NCBI RefSeq assembly: GCF_019218755.1
Contig: NZ_JAHUWZ010000007.1
Location: 124,001-188,000, forward strand
DNA length: 64,000 nt
Origin: Acidovorax sp. sif1233
GTDB lineage: Bacteria; Pseudomonadota; Gammaproteobacteria; Burkholderiales; Burkholderiaceae_C
Direction: 5' to 3'
In this document: positions 36,513 to 44,953 of the stretch, piece after piece
Position numbering within the stretch: the first letter of the stretch is position 1
Layout: each line of letters begins with the position of its first letter
The notes under the pieces: model-generated
Told to the model about the DNA's origin: nothing
What the model saw: only the letters and a program-made list of their open reading frames with translations
Databases searched by the model: none
Made by a program: the position numbers and the translations under genes

Positions 36513-37160
36513 ATGCGCAAACACATTCTTCTCGGCGCCACCGCCGTCATCGTCCTGGCCACAGGCTGCGCCAGCATGGACGACACCCAGCGCCGTACCG
36601 CCACAGGGGCCGGCGTGGGCGCGCTGGCCGGCGCCGTCATCGGCTCCGCCACCGGCGGCAGCGCCGGCACGGGGGCGGTCGTGGGCGCGGGCGTGGGGGC
36701 GCTGGGCACCTACATCTGGTCGCAGAACATGGAGCGGCAAAAGCGCGAGATGGAGCGTGCGACCCAGGGCACCGGCATCGCCGTGACACAGACAGCCGAC
36801 AACCAGCTCATGCTCAACATCCCGAGCGACATCTCGTTCGCCGTGGGCCGCTCGGACATCCAGCCCAACTTTGCCCCGGTGCTCGACCAGTTCGCTGCCG
36901 GCCTGCGCAACAACCCCAACACCGATGTGCGCATCGTGGGCCACACGGACAACACCGGCAGCGACGCCATCAACAACCCGCTCTCGGTGGACCGCGCCGC
37001 CAGCACGCGCAGCTACCTCACGGCACGGGGCGTGGACGGGCGCCGCATCGCCATCGATGGCATGGGCGAGCGCTACCCGATCGCCACCAACGACTCGGCC
37101 GACGGCCGCGCCCGCAACCGGCGGGTGGAAATCTTCGTGGGTGAGCGCCCGCGCGGCTAG
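36513..37160 (+). CDS. OmpA-family lipoprotein with glycine zipper
   Basis: 215 residues from the ATG at 36513, with AGGAG 7 bp upstream. The lipobox is VLATGC (Cys about 19). Residues 30-75 are Gly/Ala-rich (GAGVGALAGAVIGSATGG, GAVVGAGVGALG), a glycine-zipper region. The C-terminal OmpA domain (about 100-215) has SDISFAVGRSDIQPNF, VRIVGHTDNTGSDAIN, LSVDRAASTRSYL and the terminal ARNRRVEI, which binds peptidoglycan. It tethers the outer membrane to the wall and resembles YiaD. Confidence 0.92.
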   Translation: MRKHILLGATAVIVLATGCASMDDTQRRTATGAGVGALAGAVIGSATGGSAGTGAVVGAGVGALGTYIWSQNMERQKREMERATQGTGIAVTQTADNQLMLNIPSDISFAVGRSDIQPNFAPVLDQFAAGLRNNPNTDVRIVGHTDNTGSDAINNPLSVDRAASTRSYLTARGVDGRRIAIDGMGERYPIATNDSADGRARNRRVEIFVGERPRG

Positions 37161-37202
37161 CGGCTAGCCGCCGCACCCCGGCGCGCGGGCGCGGGGGCCG
37201 GC

Positions 37203-37832
37203 CTACTGCCCCGTGCGCAGCAGGTTGGCCAGCTCCACCGCCGACTTGACCTGCATCTTGTCGAACACCCGCGAGCGGTGCACTTCCACCGTGCGCACGC
37301 TGATGTCCAGCTGGTCGGCGATCAGTTTGTTGGGCAGGCCCGCCACCACCAGGTCCATCACATCGCGCTCGCGCTCCGTCAGGTCCGCGAGCCGCACCTG
37401 CAGGTCGCTGCGCTCGCGCAGCTGCGCCAGCCGCTCCGCCGACTGCGCCAGCGCCTGCTCGATCCGGTCCACCAGGGCATTGTCGGAAAAGGGCTTCTCG
37501 CAAAAATCGAAGGCGCCCCGCTTGACCGTGTCCACGGCCGTGGGCACGTCGGCGTGGCCCGTGAGGAAGATCACCGGCATGGTGGCCAGGTCGCCACGCA
37601 CGGCGAGCAGGTCGAACAGCGCCAGGCCGCTCATGCCGGGCATGCGCACGTCCAGCAGCAGGCAGCAGGGCTGGCGCTGCGCCGGGCGGCTTTGCAGCAT
37701 GGCATCAAAGGCCTCGGCGCTGTCGAACGATTCGCTCGGGAGCCGGCGCGAGCGCAGCAGCCAGGCCAGCGCCTCGCGCACGCTGGCGTCGTCGTCCACG
37801 ATGTACACGGTGGCGTTGGATACGGGTTCCAT
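37203..37832 (-). CDS. FixJ/NarL-type response regulator
   Basis: 209 residues. The receiver domain has the acidic pair in YIVDDDASVRE, phospho-acceptor Asp61 in LLLDVRMPGMSG, Thr in FLTGHAD and Lys in CEKPFSD. The LuxR-type output domain is at about 148-205: LTERERDVMDLVVAGLPNKL, IADQLDISVRTVEVHRSRVF. The start codon shares one base with the kinase stop (TGATG), so they are a coupled two-component pair. Targets are unknown. Confidence 0.95.
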   Translation of the reverse strand: MEPVSNATVYIVDDDASVREALAWLLRSRRLPSESFDSAEAFDAMLQSRPAQRQPCCLLLDVRMPGMSGLALFDLLAVRGDLATMPVIFLTGHADVPTAVDTVKRGAFDFCEKPFSDNALVDRIEQALAQSAERLAQLRERSDLQVRLADLTERERDVMDLVVAGLPNKLIADQLDISVRTVEVHRSRVFDKMQVKSAVELANLLRTGQ

Positions 37833-39892
37833 CAGGTGTCAGGCGAAGGTTGGGGAACGGGCAGCGTGAAGGTAAAGACCGTACCACGCGGCTCGTGGGG
37901 GGCAAATCCGAGAAAACCACCGTGCTGCTCGATCACCGTGCGGCACATCGAGAGGCCCAGGCCCATGCCTTCGGCGCGGGTGGTGAAGAAGGGCGTGAAG
38001 AGTTTTTTCGCCACGTCCGCCGCGATGCCGGTTCCGAGGTCCGTCACCGCGAACTCGATCCATCCGCTGTGCTGGTTCGAGGCGGCGCGCCGCACGCGGA
38101 TGTCGAGCACGCGCGTGGGAATGGCGGGGTCGTCCATGGCCTGCATGGCGTTGCGCGCCAGGTTGAGCAGCACCTGCTCGACCATGGTGCGGTCGCACAG
38201 GACGGGGGGCAGGTTCGGCTCCACCGTGGTGTTCACCCGCACGGCCAGCTTGCGCGCCTGCAGGCTCACCAGCGGGAGGATGGCGTCGAGCAGCTGGCGC
38301 GCCTGCACGGCCTCCCGCGCCTGGTCGCGGCGGCGCACGAAGTCGTGCACGCTCTTGATCACCTTGCCCGCGCGCTCGGCCTGCCGCGCGATGTGCTGCA
38401 TGGCCATGCGCACGTCCTGCAGCTGCTCCGCGTTGGGTGCGGCGCCCGCCGGGCTTCCCGCCTGGGGCGCCGGCGCCTCCAGCAGGTTGATGGAGCCCGT
38501 GGCGTAGCTGGAGATGGCGGCCAGGGGCTGGTTGAGTTCGTGGCTCAGCAGCGAGGCCATCTCGCCCACGGTGGCCAGCCGGGCGGTGGCCTGCAGCCGC
38601 TCTTGCGAGGCACGCGAAAGCTCCTCCACCCGCCGCTGCTCGCTGATGTCGAGGAACGCGCTCATCCATCCCGTGTGCAGGCCCTGGGCGTTGATGAGCG
38701 GGGCCTCGATGATGAGCACCGGAAAGCGCGTGCCGTCCTTGCGCATGAATTCGGACTCGAACCCCTCGCGCGGCGGCATGGTGCCCGCGAAGCGGATGGC
38801 CTGGCGCTGGCGGTACTCCTCCACGCGCTCGGGCGGCCAGTAGGGTGCGGTCACGCTCTGGCCCAGCAGTTCCGGGGCGCTGAACCCCACCATGGCGCAG
38901 AACGCGGGGTTCACATAGGTGATGCGGCCTTCCAGGTCGCGGGCGCGCAGGCCCGTGACCAGCGAGTCCTCCATCGCCTTGCGGAATGCCAGCGCGTCGG
39001 CCAGGTCGCGCTCGGCGCGCAGGCGCCGGCGGTTGTCGCGCACCAGCACCACCATCACGGTGACCAGCGCGATCGACATGGCGGTGACCAGCGCGGTCAA
39101 TACATTGGGGAACAGGCTGGGCGCGCTGTGCCAGGTGTCCATGCGCAGCACCAGCGTGCTGCCGGGCAGATCCAGCAGGTGCGTGGCCGTGAACATGCGC
39201 GAGCCCCGGCGCGCGGCGCCCAGCACGGCCAGCCGGGTGCCGTCGGCCTCGGTGAAGGAGGCCTCCTGGCTGCGCGTGAGGTTGTGCGCCACCAGGTTGA
39301 TCAGCACGTCCTGCAGGGCGTAGGTGGCCACGAGGAAGCCCGTGCTGCGCCCCCCCGAGCTCAGGGGCAGGCACAGCTCCATCATTTCCGAGCCCAGCCC
39401 GTCGCCGTGCGGCTGGAAGTAGCTGCTGGAATAGGCGGGGCTGCTCAGGCGGCGCGCGTTGGCGCAGGCAATGGCGGCGTCGGACTGGTTGCCTTCGCGC
39501 AGCCGCGCGTCCCAGGCCACGGGGCGGTAGGGCGACTGGGCATGCGTGCGCACCCGCAGGCTGGTATCCCGCCACTCGATGCGCACCAGCTCGCGCCGGT
39601 TGCGCAGCAGCTCCGAGGCATCCACTTCCCAGGCGAGCTGGCCCGGGTCGCCCGCGTGCAGTGCCTGCAGGCTCTGCAGGTTGCGCGTGAGCGCCACGCG
39701 GATGTCGGACACCGCGTCGGCCGTGTCGCGCTCCAGGCGCGACTGCACCTGGCTGGCCTCGTACCGCCCCGCAAGCCACACCATGGTGGCGAGCATGGAG
39801 ATCACGAGCAGCACCAGCAGGGTCCACAGCGACCAGCGCCGCCATGCGCCCCGCCAGCGCCTGAAAAGTGTGCGCTGCTGCGGGATCTTCAC
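37832..39892 (-). CDS. membrane sensor histidine kinase with PAS domain
   Basis: 686 residues from a GTG at 39892 that overlaps the amidase stop by 4 bp. A first membrane segment (about 21-42) and a second (about 265-286) enclose a periplasmic sensor region of 220 residues. A PAS domain follows at about 305-420 (GRITYVNPAFCAMVGFSAPE). The HisKA motif is LLSHELNQPLAAI with His451, and the ATPase domain has LLNLARNAMQAM, DLGTGIA and GMGLGLSMC. This layout resembles DctB/FixL-type kinases paired with FixJ-like regulators. The signal is unknown. Confidence 0.93.
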   Translation of the reverse strand: MKIPQQRTLFRRWRGAWRRWSLWTLLVLLVISMLATMVWLAGRYEASQVQSRLERDTADAVSDIRVALTRNLQSLQALHAGDPGQLAWEVDASELLRNRRELVRIEWRDTSLRVRTHAQSPYRPVAWDARLREGNQSDAAIACANARRLSSPAYSSSYFQPHGDGLGSEMMELCLPLSSGGRSTGFLVATYALQDVLINLVAHNLTRSQEASFTEADGTRLAVLGAARRGSRMFTATHLLDLPGSTLVLRMDTWHSAPSLFPNVLTALVTAMSIALVTVMVVLVRDNRRRLRAERDLADALAFRKAMEDSLVTGLRARDLEGRITYVNPAFCAMVGFSAPELLGQSVTAPYWPPERVEEYRQRQAIRFAGTMPPREGFESEFMRKDGTRFPVLIIEAPLINAQGLHTGWMSAFLDISEQRRVEELSRASQERLQATARLATVGEMASLLSHELNQPLAAISSYATGSINLLEAPAPQAGSPAGAAPNAEQLQDVRMAMQHIARQAERAGKVIKSVHDFVRRRDQAREAVQARQLLDAILPLVSLQARKLAVRVNTTVEPNLPPVLCDRTMVEQVLLNLARNAMQAMDDPAIPTRVLDIRVRRAASNQHSGWIEFAVTDLGTGIAADVAKKLFTPFFTTRAEGMGLGLSMCRTVIEQHGGFLGFAPHEPRGTVFTFTLPVPQPSPDT

Positions 39893-40707
39893 AGGACGCG
39901 GTGCGACAGGGAGGGAAGCTGCAGGCGCACGTCGCGCAGGCGCTGCGCGTCGACCACGCCCGACACCACGCCCGCCTGCTGGTCCTGCTCGGCCAGGATG
40001 GTGCCCCAGGGGTCCACCAGCATGCTGTGGCCCCAGGTGTGCCGGCCGTTCTCGTGCACGCCGCCCTGGGCGGGGGCCAGCACGTACGCCAGGTTCTCCA
40101 CGGCGCGGGCGCGCAGCAGCACCTCCCAGTGCGCCTGGCCGGTGGTGTGGGTGAACGCGCTGGGCACGAGCAGGAGGTCCGCTCCGGCGCTGGCATGCAG
40201 GCGGTACAGCTCGGGGAAGCGCAGGTCATAGCACACGGAAAGGCCCACCCGCCAGCGGTGGCCGTCGCGCGATGGCAGCTCGAACTGCACGGGCGTGCCA
40301 CCGGCCTCGATGACCCGGCCTTCGTGGTACTGCTCGCGGCCGTTGTCGAAGTAAAAGAGGTGGATCTTGTCGTAGCGTGCCACGCAGCCGCCCGTGGGGT
40401 CAAACACCAGGGTGGTGTTGCGCACCCGGTCCGGCGCGGCGGTCTGCAGCGGCAAGGTGCCGCCCACCACCCACATCCGCAGGTCGCGCGCCGCGCTGGC
40501 CAGGAAATCCTGAATCCGGCCTTCGCCCAGGGTCTCGCGCAGCGCGAGCTTGTCGGTGTCCTTGTGCCCCATCGCGCAGAAGTACTCGGGCAGCACCGCC
40601 AGCTCGGCGCCGGTGCCGGCCGCCTGCTCCAGCAGCGTGCGCGCGGCGCGCAGGTTGTCTTCCAGGCGGGTGCCCGACACCATCTGGATCGCGGCGACTT
40701 TCATCAT
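39889..40707 (-). CDS. carbon-nitrogen hydrolase, Nit1/deaminated-glutathione amidase type
   Basis: 272 residues from the first of two ATG codons at 40707, which overlap the yhdP stop. The nitrilase triad is present: Glu in LAVLPEYFCAMGH, Lys in ARYDKIHLFYFDN and Cys in LSVCYDLRFPELYR. DKIHLFYFDN and the length fit the Nit1 branch, which hydrolyses deaminated glutathione as a metabolite-repair enzyme; this is family knowledge, not proof. The yhdP-nit pairing is common in betaproteobacteria. Confidence 0.9.
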   Translation of the reverse strand: MMKVAAIQMVSGTRLEDNLRAARTLLEQAAGTGAELAVLPEYFCAMGHKDTDKLALRETLGEGRIQDFLASAARDLRMWVVGGTLPLQTAAPDRVRNTTLVFDPTGGCVARYDKIHLFYFDNGREQYHEGRVIEAGGTPVQFELPSRDGHRWRVGLSVCYDLRFPELYRLHASAGADLLLVPSAFTHTTGQAHWEVLLRARAVENLAYVLAPAQGGVHENGRHTWGHSMLVDPWGTILAEQDQQAGVVSGVVDAQRLRDVRLQLPSLSHRVL

Positions 40708-43700
40708 GAGGCTTCTCCGGTTCTGGCGGGGCTGGTGCGGGGCGCTGCGTCGCTGGCGGGGCCGGGCTCGCGCCCGCGGCGGGGGACGCGCACGACGCGC
40801 GGGTCTGTCCAGGTGCCGTCGATGCGGAACTCCTGCGTGGCGGCCTCGATGAGCGGTCCGCGCAGGAACACCTGGGCCAGGAAGCTGCCCAGGCCGATCA
40901 CGGGGTTGATGGCGGTGGCCACCAGCGATGCCGTCATGGCATTGATCTCGGGCACCACCACCACGCGCAGATCCTGGGTCTCGTGGTCGATGTTGGCGCT
41001 GCCCTCCATCAGCACGGCGGCATTCACGCCCTTCATCTGCAGGTTGTTCGTGGTGGCCACGCCCTGCTCGATGCGCACGTCGCCGCGCACGAAGTCGAAC
41101 GCGAAGCCTTCGCTGAACACGTCGCGGAAATCGAGCGTGAGGCGCCGCGGCAGCGACTGCAGGCTGAGCACGCTGAGCAGCTTGGCCAGGCCCGGCTCGG
41201 CCTTGAGGAACTGGCCTGCTTCGATGTTCACGTTGATCTGGCCCGTCATGGACCGGTAGTCCGGGCTGAAGGGCGCGCCCATCCAGGCCACCTGGCCCTC
41301 CATGCGTCCCTTGCCGCGCCGCACCACGCCCGGCATGCCCATGCGCCCCAGCAGGTCGCCGGAGTCGCGGATGTCCAGCCTGAAATTGAGCACCGTGCGC
41401 CGGTCGGGGGTGCGCGGCCCGCCTCCCGCGGCATTCATCACCGCCCAGTTGCCGTTGGCGGTGAAATTCGCCTCGGGGGCGGTGATGTTGAATTTGGAGA
41501 GGCGCCATTCGCGCTGCGCGCCATCGCCGCCGCGGTTCTGCGCTTCGATCTCCACGCGCCCCAGCCGCTTGCCGCGCAACTCGAAGTCGTCCACCACGAT
41601 GTCCAGCGCGGGCAGGGCTCCGGGCTGTTCATCCAGCAGCGCTTCGACCTGGTTCACATCGCTTTGCGGCATGTTCACGCGGGACAGCCGTGCGAACAGG
41701 CGCCCGTTGGGCTGGTCGGCGGCGCCGGGCTGGCGGTATTCCAGGTAGCCGTTGAGTTCGGTGGCATCGAGGTTGGCGCGCCAGGTGGTGCCGTCGCGCA
41801 GGGCCCCGGCCACGATGTTGTGCAGCGTCCGGCCCTGGAGGGTGAGCTCGCGCGCACGCAGGGCCAGCGTGGTGGGCAGGTAGTCCTGCGCCAGGCTGTG
41901 CGCGCTGGCCGGGGCCGCGGCGGCCGGCGCGCGCGCGGCGGTTTCCACGCGGGAGGTGGCCTGCGTCAGCACGTCCTCCCAGGCATCCACATCCAGCTTG
42001 CCCTGGTTGATGTTGGCGGCCACGCCCTGGGCGGGCATGGGGGCCGATTCGCCACCCGACAGGCCGACGCCGATGGTGCCCCGCAGCACCCGGGCCTGGT
42101 GCCCGCTGATATCGCGCACGTACACGGCCGAACCCAGCGCGCCCAGGTCCACCGTGACCTGGTCGCGCAGGGGCGGGGCGTCGGCACCGCTCCCGTGCCC
42201 GGCCTGGGTCACGCCGGCCAGGGATTCGCGCGCCACCTGGGTTTCAAAGCGCAGGGGCAGGCTGGTCTCCGCGGTCTTGCCCAGCGGCGGCGGGAGCGCC
42301 AGCGCCAGTCCCTGCAGGCTGGTCGTCACCTGCACCTCCGGCACGCCCCGGCGAAACGCCAGCGTCATGGCGTACGGCGTGCTGCCCGTGGCGTGGCGCG
42401 CCAGCTGCGAGAGCATGCCCAGCTGCGGCGCCTGCTGCAGCCCTTCGGCCGTCGCAGTGCCCTGGGCGCGCACCTGCACGGCCGACTCGGCCGCCGGCGT
42501 GTGGGCCGGCAGCGCGCGCATGCCACCTTCCAGCTTGACGCTGCCACCCAGCGCCTGCGCCTGCACGGCGTTGAGCGAGAAGCCGCCCTCGGTGAACTGC
42601 ACCACGCCCCGCACGCGGCTCAGCGCAGGGGTGTCGGGCGTGATGCGCAGTTCGTTGCCGGCCAGCGTGACGCTGCCCTGGACCTTGGACTTGTTGATGT
42701 CGCTGATGGGCAGGGACAGGCGCAGCTGGAAGTCCGCATTGCCCGTGCCGCTGGCCTGGTCGAGCGCGTTGCCGGTCATGCGGCCCAGGGGCGACGTGCC
42801 CATGAGCGCGAGCAGTTCGGGCAGCGGCCCCCGGGCGTCGGCGCTGACGCTGACCACGGTGTGGGCCAGGTCGGGGATGCGGGCATCCACCTTGGACAGG
42901 CGCAGGCCCTGGCGCCCCGCGAAGCTGCCGGTGGCGCCGCGCACCTGCATGGACGAGCGCTCGAAGATCAGCTCGCCGCCCAGTTCCGTCAGCGCGGGCC
43001 AGGGCAGGGTGCCCGCCGGCTGCAGGCTGGGGGGCACGTAGGCGTAGGTCACGTCCTTGACGCGCGCGGCGATGCGGAATTCGCCCTGCCTGGGGTCGTT
43101 GAACGGCAGGTGGTGCAGGTCACCCTTCACGCGGAACTGCACGTTGCTGGCGCTGCCCGCGACGACCGCGTCGCGCACATAGTGGCGCGAATCCGCCGGA
43201 ATGGACAGCGGCAGGTAGCGGTGCACGCGGGTGCCGTCGGCGCGGTGCAGCGTGCCGGTGAGATCCAGCACGCCGGGAAACCGCGACTGGTGCGGCACCT
43301 TGGCCGCATCGCTCGTGTGCCAGGTCGCCCGTGCCTCGCCCTGCGCGTCGGCGTTGGCGAACTGCACGTCGTTGGCCTGCACCGCGATGCGGCTGCCCTC
43401 GAGCTGCCAGCGCACGTCGGCGCTGAGCCGGTCCAGGGGCAGCACGGGGTCCTCGAACACGCCGGGCAGCACCAGGGCGCCCGAGGCGATGGTCAGGGCC
43501 GCCTTGCCCCCTCCCTGGGTCATGTCCACGTCCACCGTGGCCCCGCGCAGGCCCAGGTGGGCGGTGGCCCCGGCGGAGGTATCGCCGGCCAGCGCGAGGC
43601 CGCGGATGCGCCCGCGCAGCTGGTACTGCTGCAGGTTGTCCAGGGGGCCTTTCCAGGTGGCCTGGATCTCATCCACCAGGCCTTGCGGCGCGTAGGTGCG

Positions 43701-44864
43701 GACCGCATCGTGCGCCGTGGCCCCCAGCGGCAGGCGGCTCGCGATCTGCGCGAGCGCGGCCAGGTCCAGGCGGTCCGCGCGGAACTCGCCCTGGGCGGGC
43801 ACCTTGCCCGCGGCGGCCGTGTGGACCAGCCGCAAATTGCCGCCCGGCCAGGTCAGTCCGTCATCGGTCTGGAACAGCAGGCCCTGGGTTGAAAACTCGA
43901 AACCCCCGTTCAGCCGGCGGCCGCCGAGACGCCCCTGGATCGAGGGCAGCACCAGCGCCTGCAAATCGGGGCCCAGCTTCGCGTTGACGTCGGCCAGCGC
44001 CAGGTCGGCCGTGCCGCCCACGATCTGCCCGCGCTGCACGTCGGCCCAGGCGCGCAGCGCGCCACGGCCGTGGGCTACCTCCACGCCCACGTCGGCGTGG
44101 TGGCGCAGCCGCGAGACGTCCACCCGCGCGAAATCTGCAAACACCTGCCCGTTCCAGTGCTTCCAGTTGCCGTCGCGTGCGCTCAGCAGCGGCGCGCGGA
44201 ACAGCCCCACCACCGTGAAGCGGTCGCCCCAGGCCTCCGGCGGGGTGGCGTCCAGCCGCAGGTGGTGGTGCCAGTTGCCATTGCGCAGCAGAAGGTCCAC
44301 CTTCTCCAGGGCAAGCTCGGGGGCACCGCGCTGCTCGTCGGTCCAGCGCACCGTGCCATTGCGGATGAACACTTCGCCCTGCGAGAACAGCCAGTCGGCC
44401 GCGGCGTTGTCCTCGCCCTGCTGCTGGGAAAAGTCCAGGCCTGCCACCTGGATGCGCCCGTCGGCGGTGCGCCGCGCCTCCAGCTCGGGCCCTTCAATGT
44501 AGAGCTGCTCGAAACCCCCATTGAGCAAGGAGCGGGGCGACAGTGCCACGACCACGCGCGGCAGGCGCAGCGCGGAACGGCCCGCGGCGTCCAGCAGCGC
44601 GACATCCGAGAGTTCGACCGATGGGATCAGGCCCTCCGTGTGCGCCGCGATGGCCCCGATCCGCACCGGAACCCCCAGGGCCCGTGCGGCATGCGCCTCC
44701 AGCTGCGGGCGGAAATCGCCGATTCGCGGCACAATCCAGCCATGAAGTGCCCCCCACGCGATGGCCAGCAGCAGCCAGAAGGCCAGCAGCAAACCCAGCG
44801 ACCACCGCGCGAGACCTGCCACGAATTTCAGCAGGCGGGTGGGGTGCGTGGTGGGAGCGATCAT
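40704..44864 (-). CDS. YhdP-family AsmA-like inner-membrane protein
   Basis: 1386 residues. One N-terminal membrane helix (SLGLLLAFWLLLAIAWGALH) is followed by a very long periplasmic beta-rich region and the AsmA2 C-terminal region. Family marks include LEAHAARALGVPVRIG near the start, IDGTW near the C-terminus and FDFVRGDVRIEQGVATTNNL. AsmA-like proteins YhdP, TamB and YdbH move phospholipids from the inner to the outer membrane in E. coli. First gene of an operon with the amidase and the kinase-regulator pair, divergent from glnE. Confidence 0.9.
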   Translation of the reverse strand: MIAPTTHPTRLLKFVAGLARWSLGLLLAFWLLLAIAWGALHGWIVPRIGDFRPQLEAHAARALGVPVRIGAIAAHTEGLIPSVELSDVALLDAAGRSALRLPRVVVALSPRSLLNGGFEQLYIEGPELEARRTADGRIQVAGLDFSQQQGEDNAAADWLFSQGEVFIRNGTVRWTDEQRGAPELALEKVDLLLRNGNWHHHLRLDATPPEAWGDRFTVVGLFRAPLLSARDGNWKHWNGQVFADFARVDVSRLRHHADVGVEVAHGRGALRAWADVQRGQIVGGTADLALADVNAKLGPDLQALVLPSIQGRLGGRRLNGGFEFSTQGLLFQTDDGLTWPGGNLRLVHTAAAGKVPAQGEFRADRLDLAALAQIASRLPLGATAHDAVRTYAPQGLVDEIQATWKGPLDNLQQYQLRGRIRGLALAGDTSAGATAHLGLRGATVDVDMTQGGGKAALTIASGALVLPGVFEDPVLPLDRLSADVRWQLEGSRIAVQANDVQFANADAQGEARATWHTSDAAKVPHQSRFPGVLDLTGTLHRADGTRVHRYLPLSIPADSRHYVRDAVVAGSASNVQFRVKGDLHHLPFNDPRQGEFRIAARVKDVTYAYVPPSLQPAGTLPWPALTELGGELIFERSSMQVRGATGSFAGRQGLRLSKVDARIPDLAHTVVSVSADARGPLPELLALMGTSPLGRMTGNALDQASGTGNADFQLRLSLPISDINKSKVQGSVTLAGNELRITPDTPALSRVRGVVQFTEGGFSLNAVQAQALGGSVKLEGGMRALPAHTPAAESAVQVRAQGTATAEGLQQAPQLGMLSQLARHATGSTPYAMTLAFRRGVPEVQVTTSLQGLALALPPPLGKTAETSLPLRFETQVARESLAGVTQAGHGSGADAPPLRDQVTVDLGALGSAVYVRDISGHQARVLRGTIGVGLSGGESAPMPAQGVAANINQGKLDVDAWEDVLTQATSRVETAARAPAAAAPASAHSLAQDYLPTTLALRARELTLQGRTLHNIVAGALRDGTTWRANLDATELNGYLEYRQPGAADQPNGRLFARLSRVNMPQSDVNQVEALLDEQPGALPALDIVVDDFELRGKRLGRVEIEAQNRGGDGAQREWRLSKFNITAPEANFTANGNWAVMNAAGGGPRTPDRRTVLNFRLDIRDSGDLLGRMGMPGVVRRGKGRMEGQVAWMGAPFSPDYRSMTGQINVNIEAGQFLKAEPGLAKLLSVLSLQSLPRRLTLDFRDVFSEGFAFDFVRGDVRIEQGVATTNNLQMKGVNAAVLMEGSANIDHETQDLRVVVVPEINAMTASLVATAINPVIGLGSFLAQVFLRGPLIEAATQEFRIDGTWTDPRVVRVPRRGREPGPASDAAPRTSPARTGEAS

Positions 44865-44892
44865 GGTGGGATTGAATGTGGCAGGAATTATG

Positions 44893-44913
44893 ACCCGCGG
44901 CCTTAGCGCGGGT
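44893..44913. promoter_or_regulatory. hairpin in the yhdP-glnE divergent region
   Basis: ACCCGCG-GCCTTAG-CGCGGGT, a perfect 7-bp inverted repeat in the 89-bp gap between the two start codons. It may be an operator or part of an mRNA leader; there is no U-run. Confidence 0.35.
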
Positions 44914-44953
44914 TCACTACAAACCAGTGTCCTTATGTATGTGGCCCCTTGCC

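Noticed and set aside
40983-43892. 969-codon plus-strand open frame
   Set aside because: Antisense shadow of yhdP, low-complexity composition.
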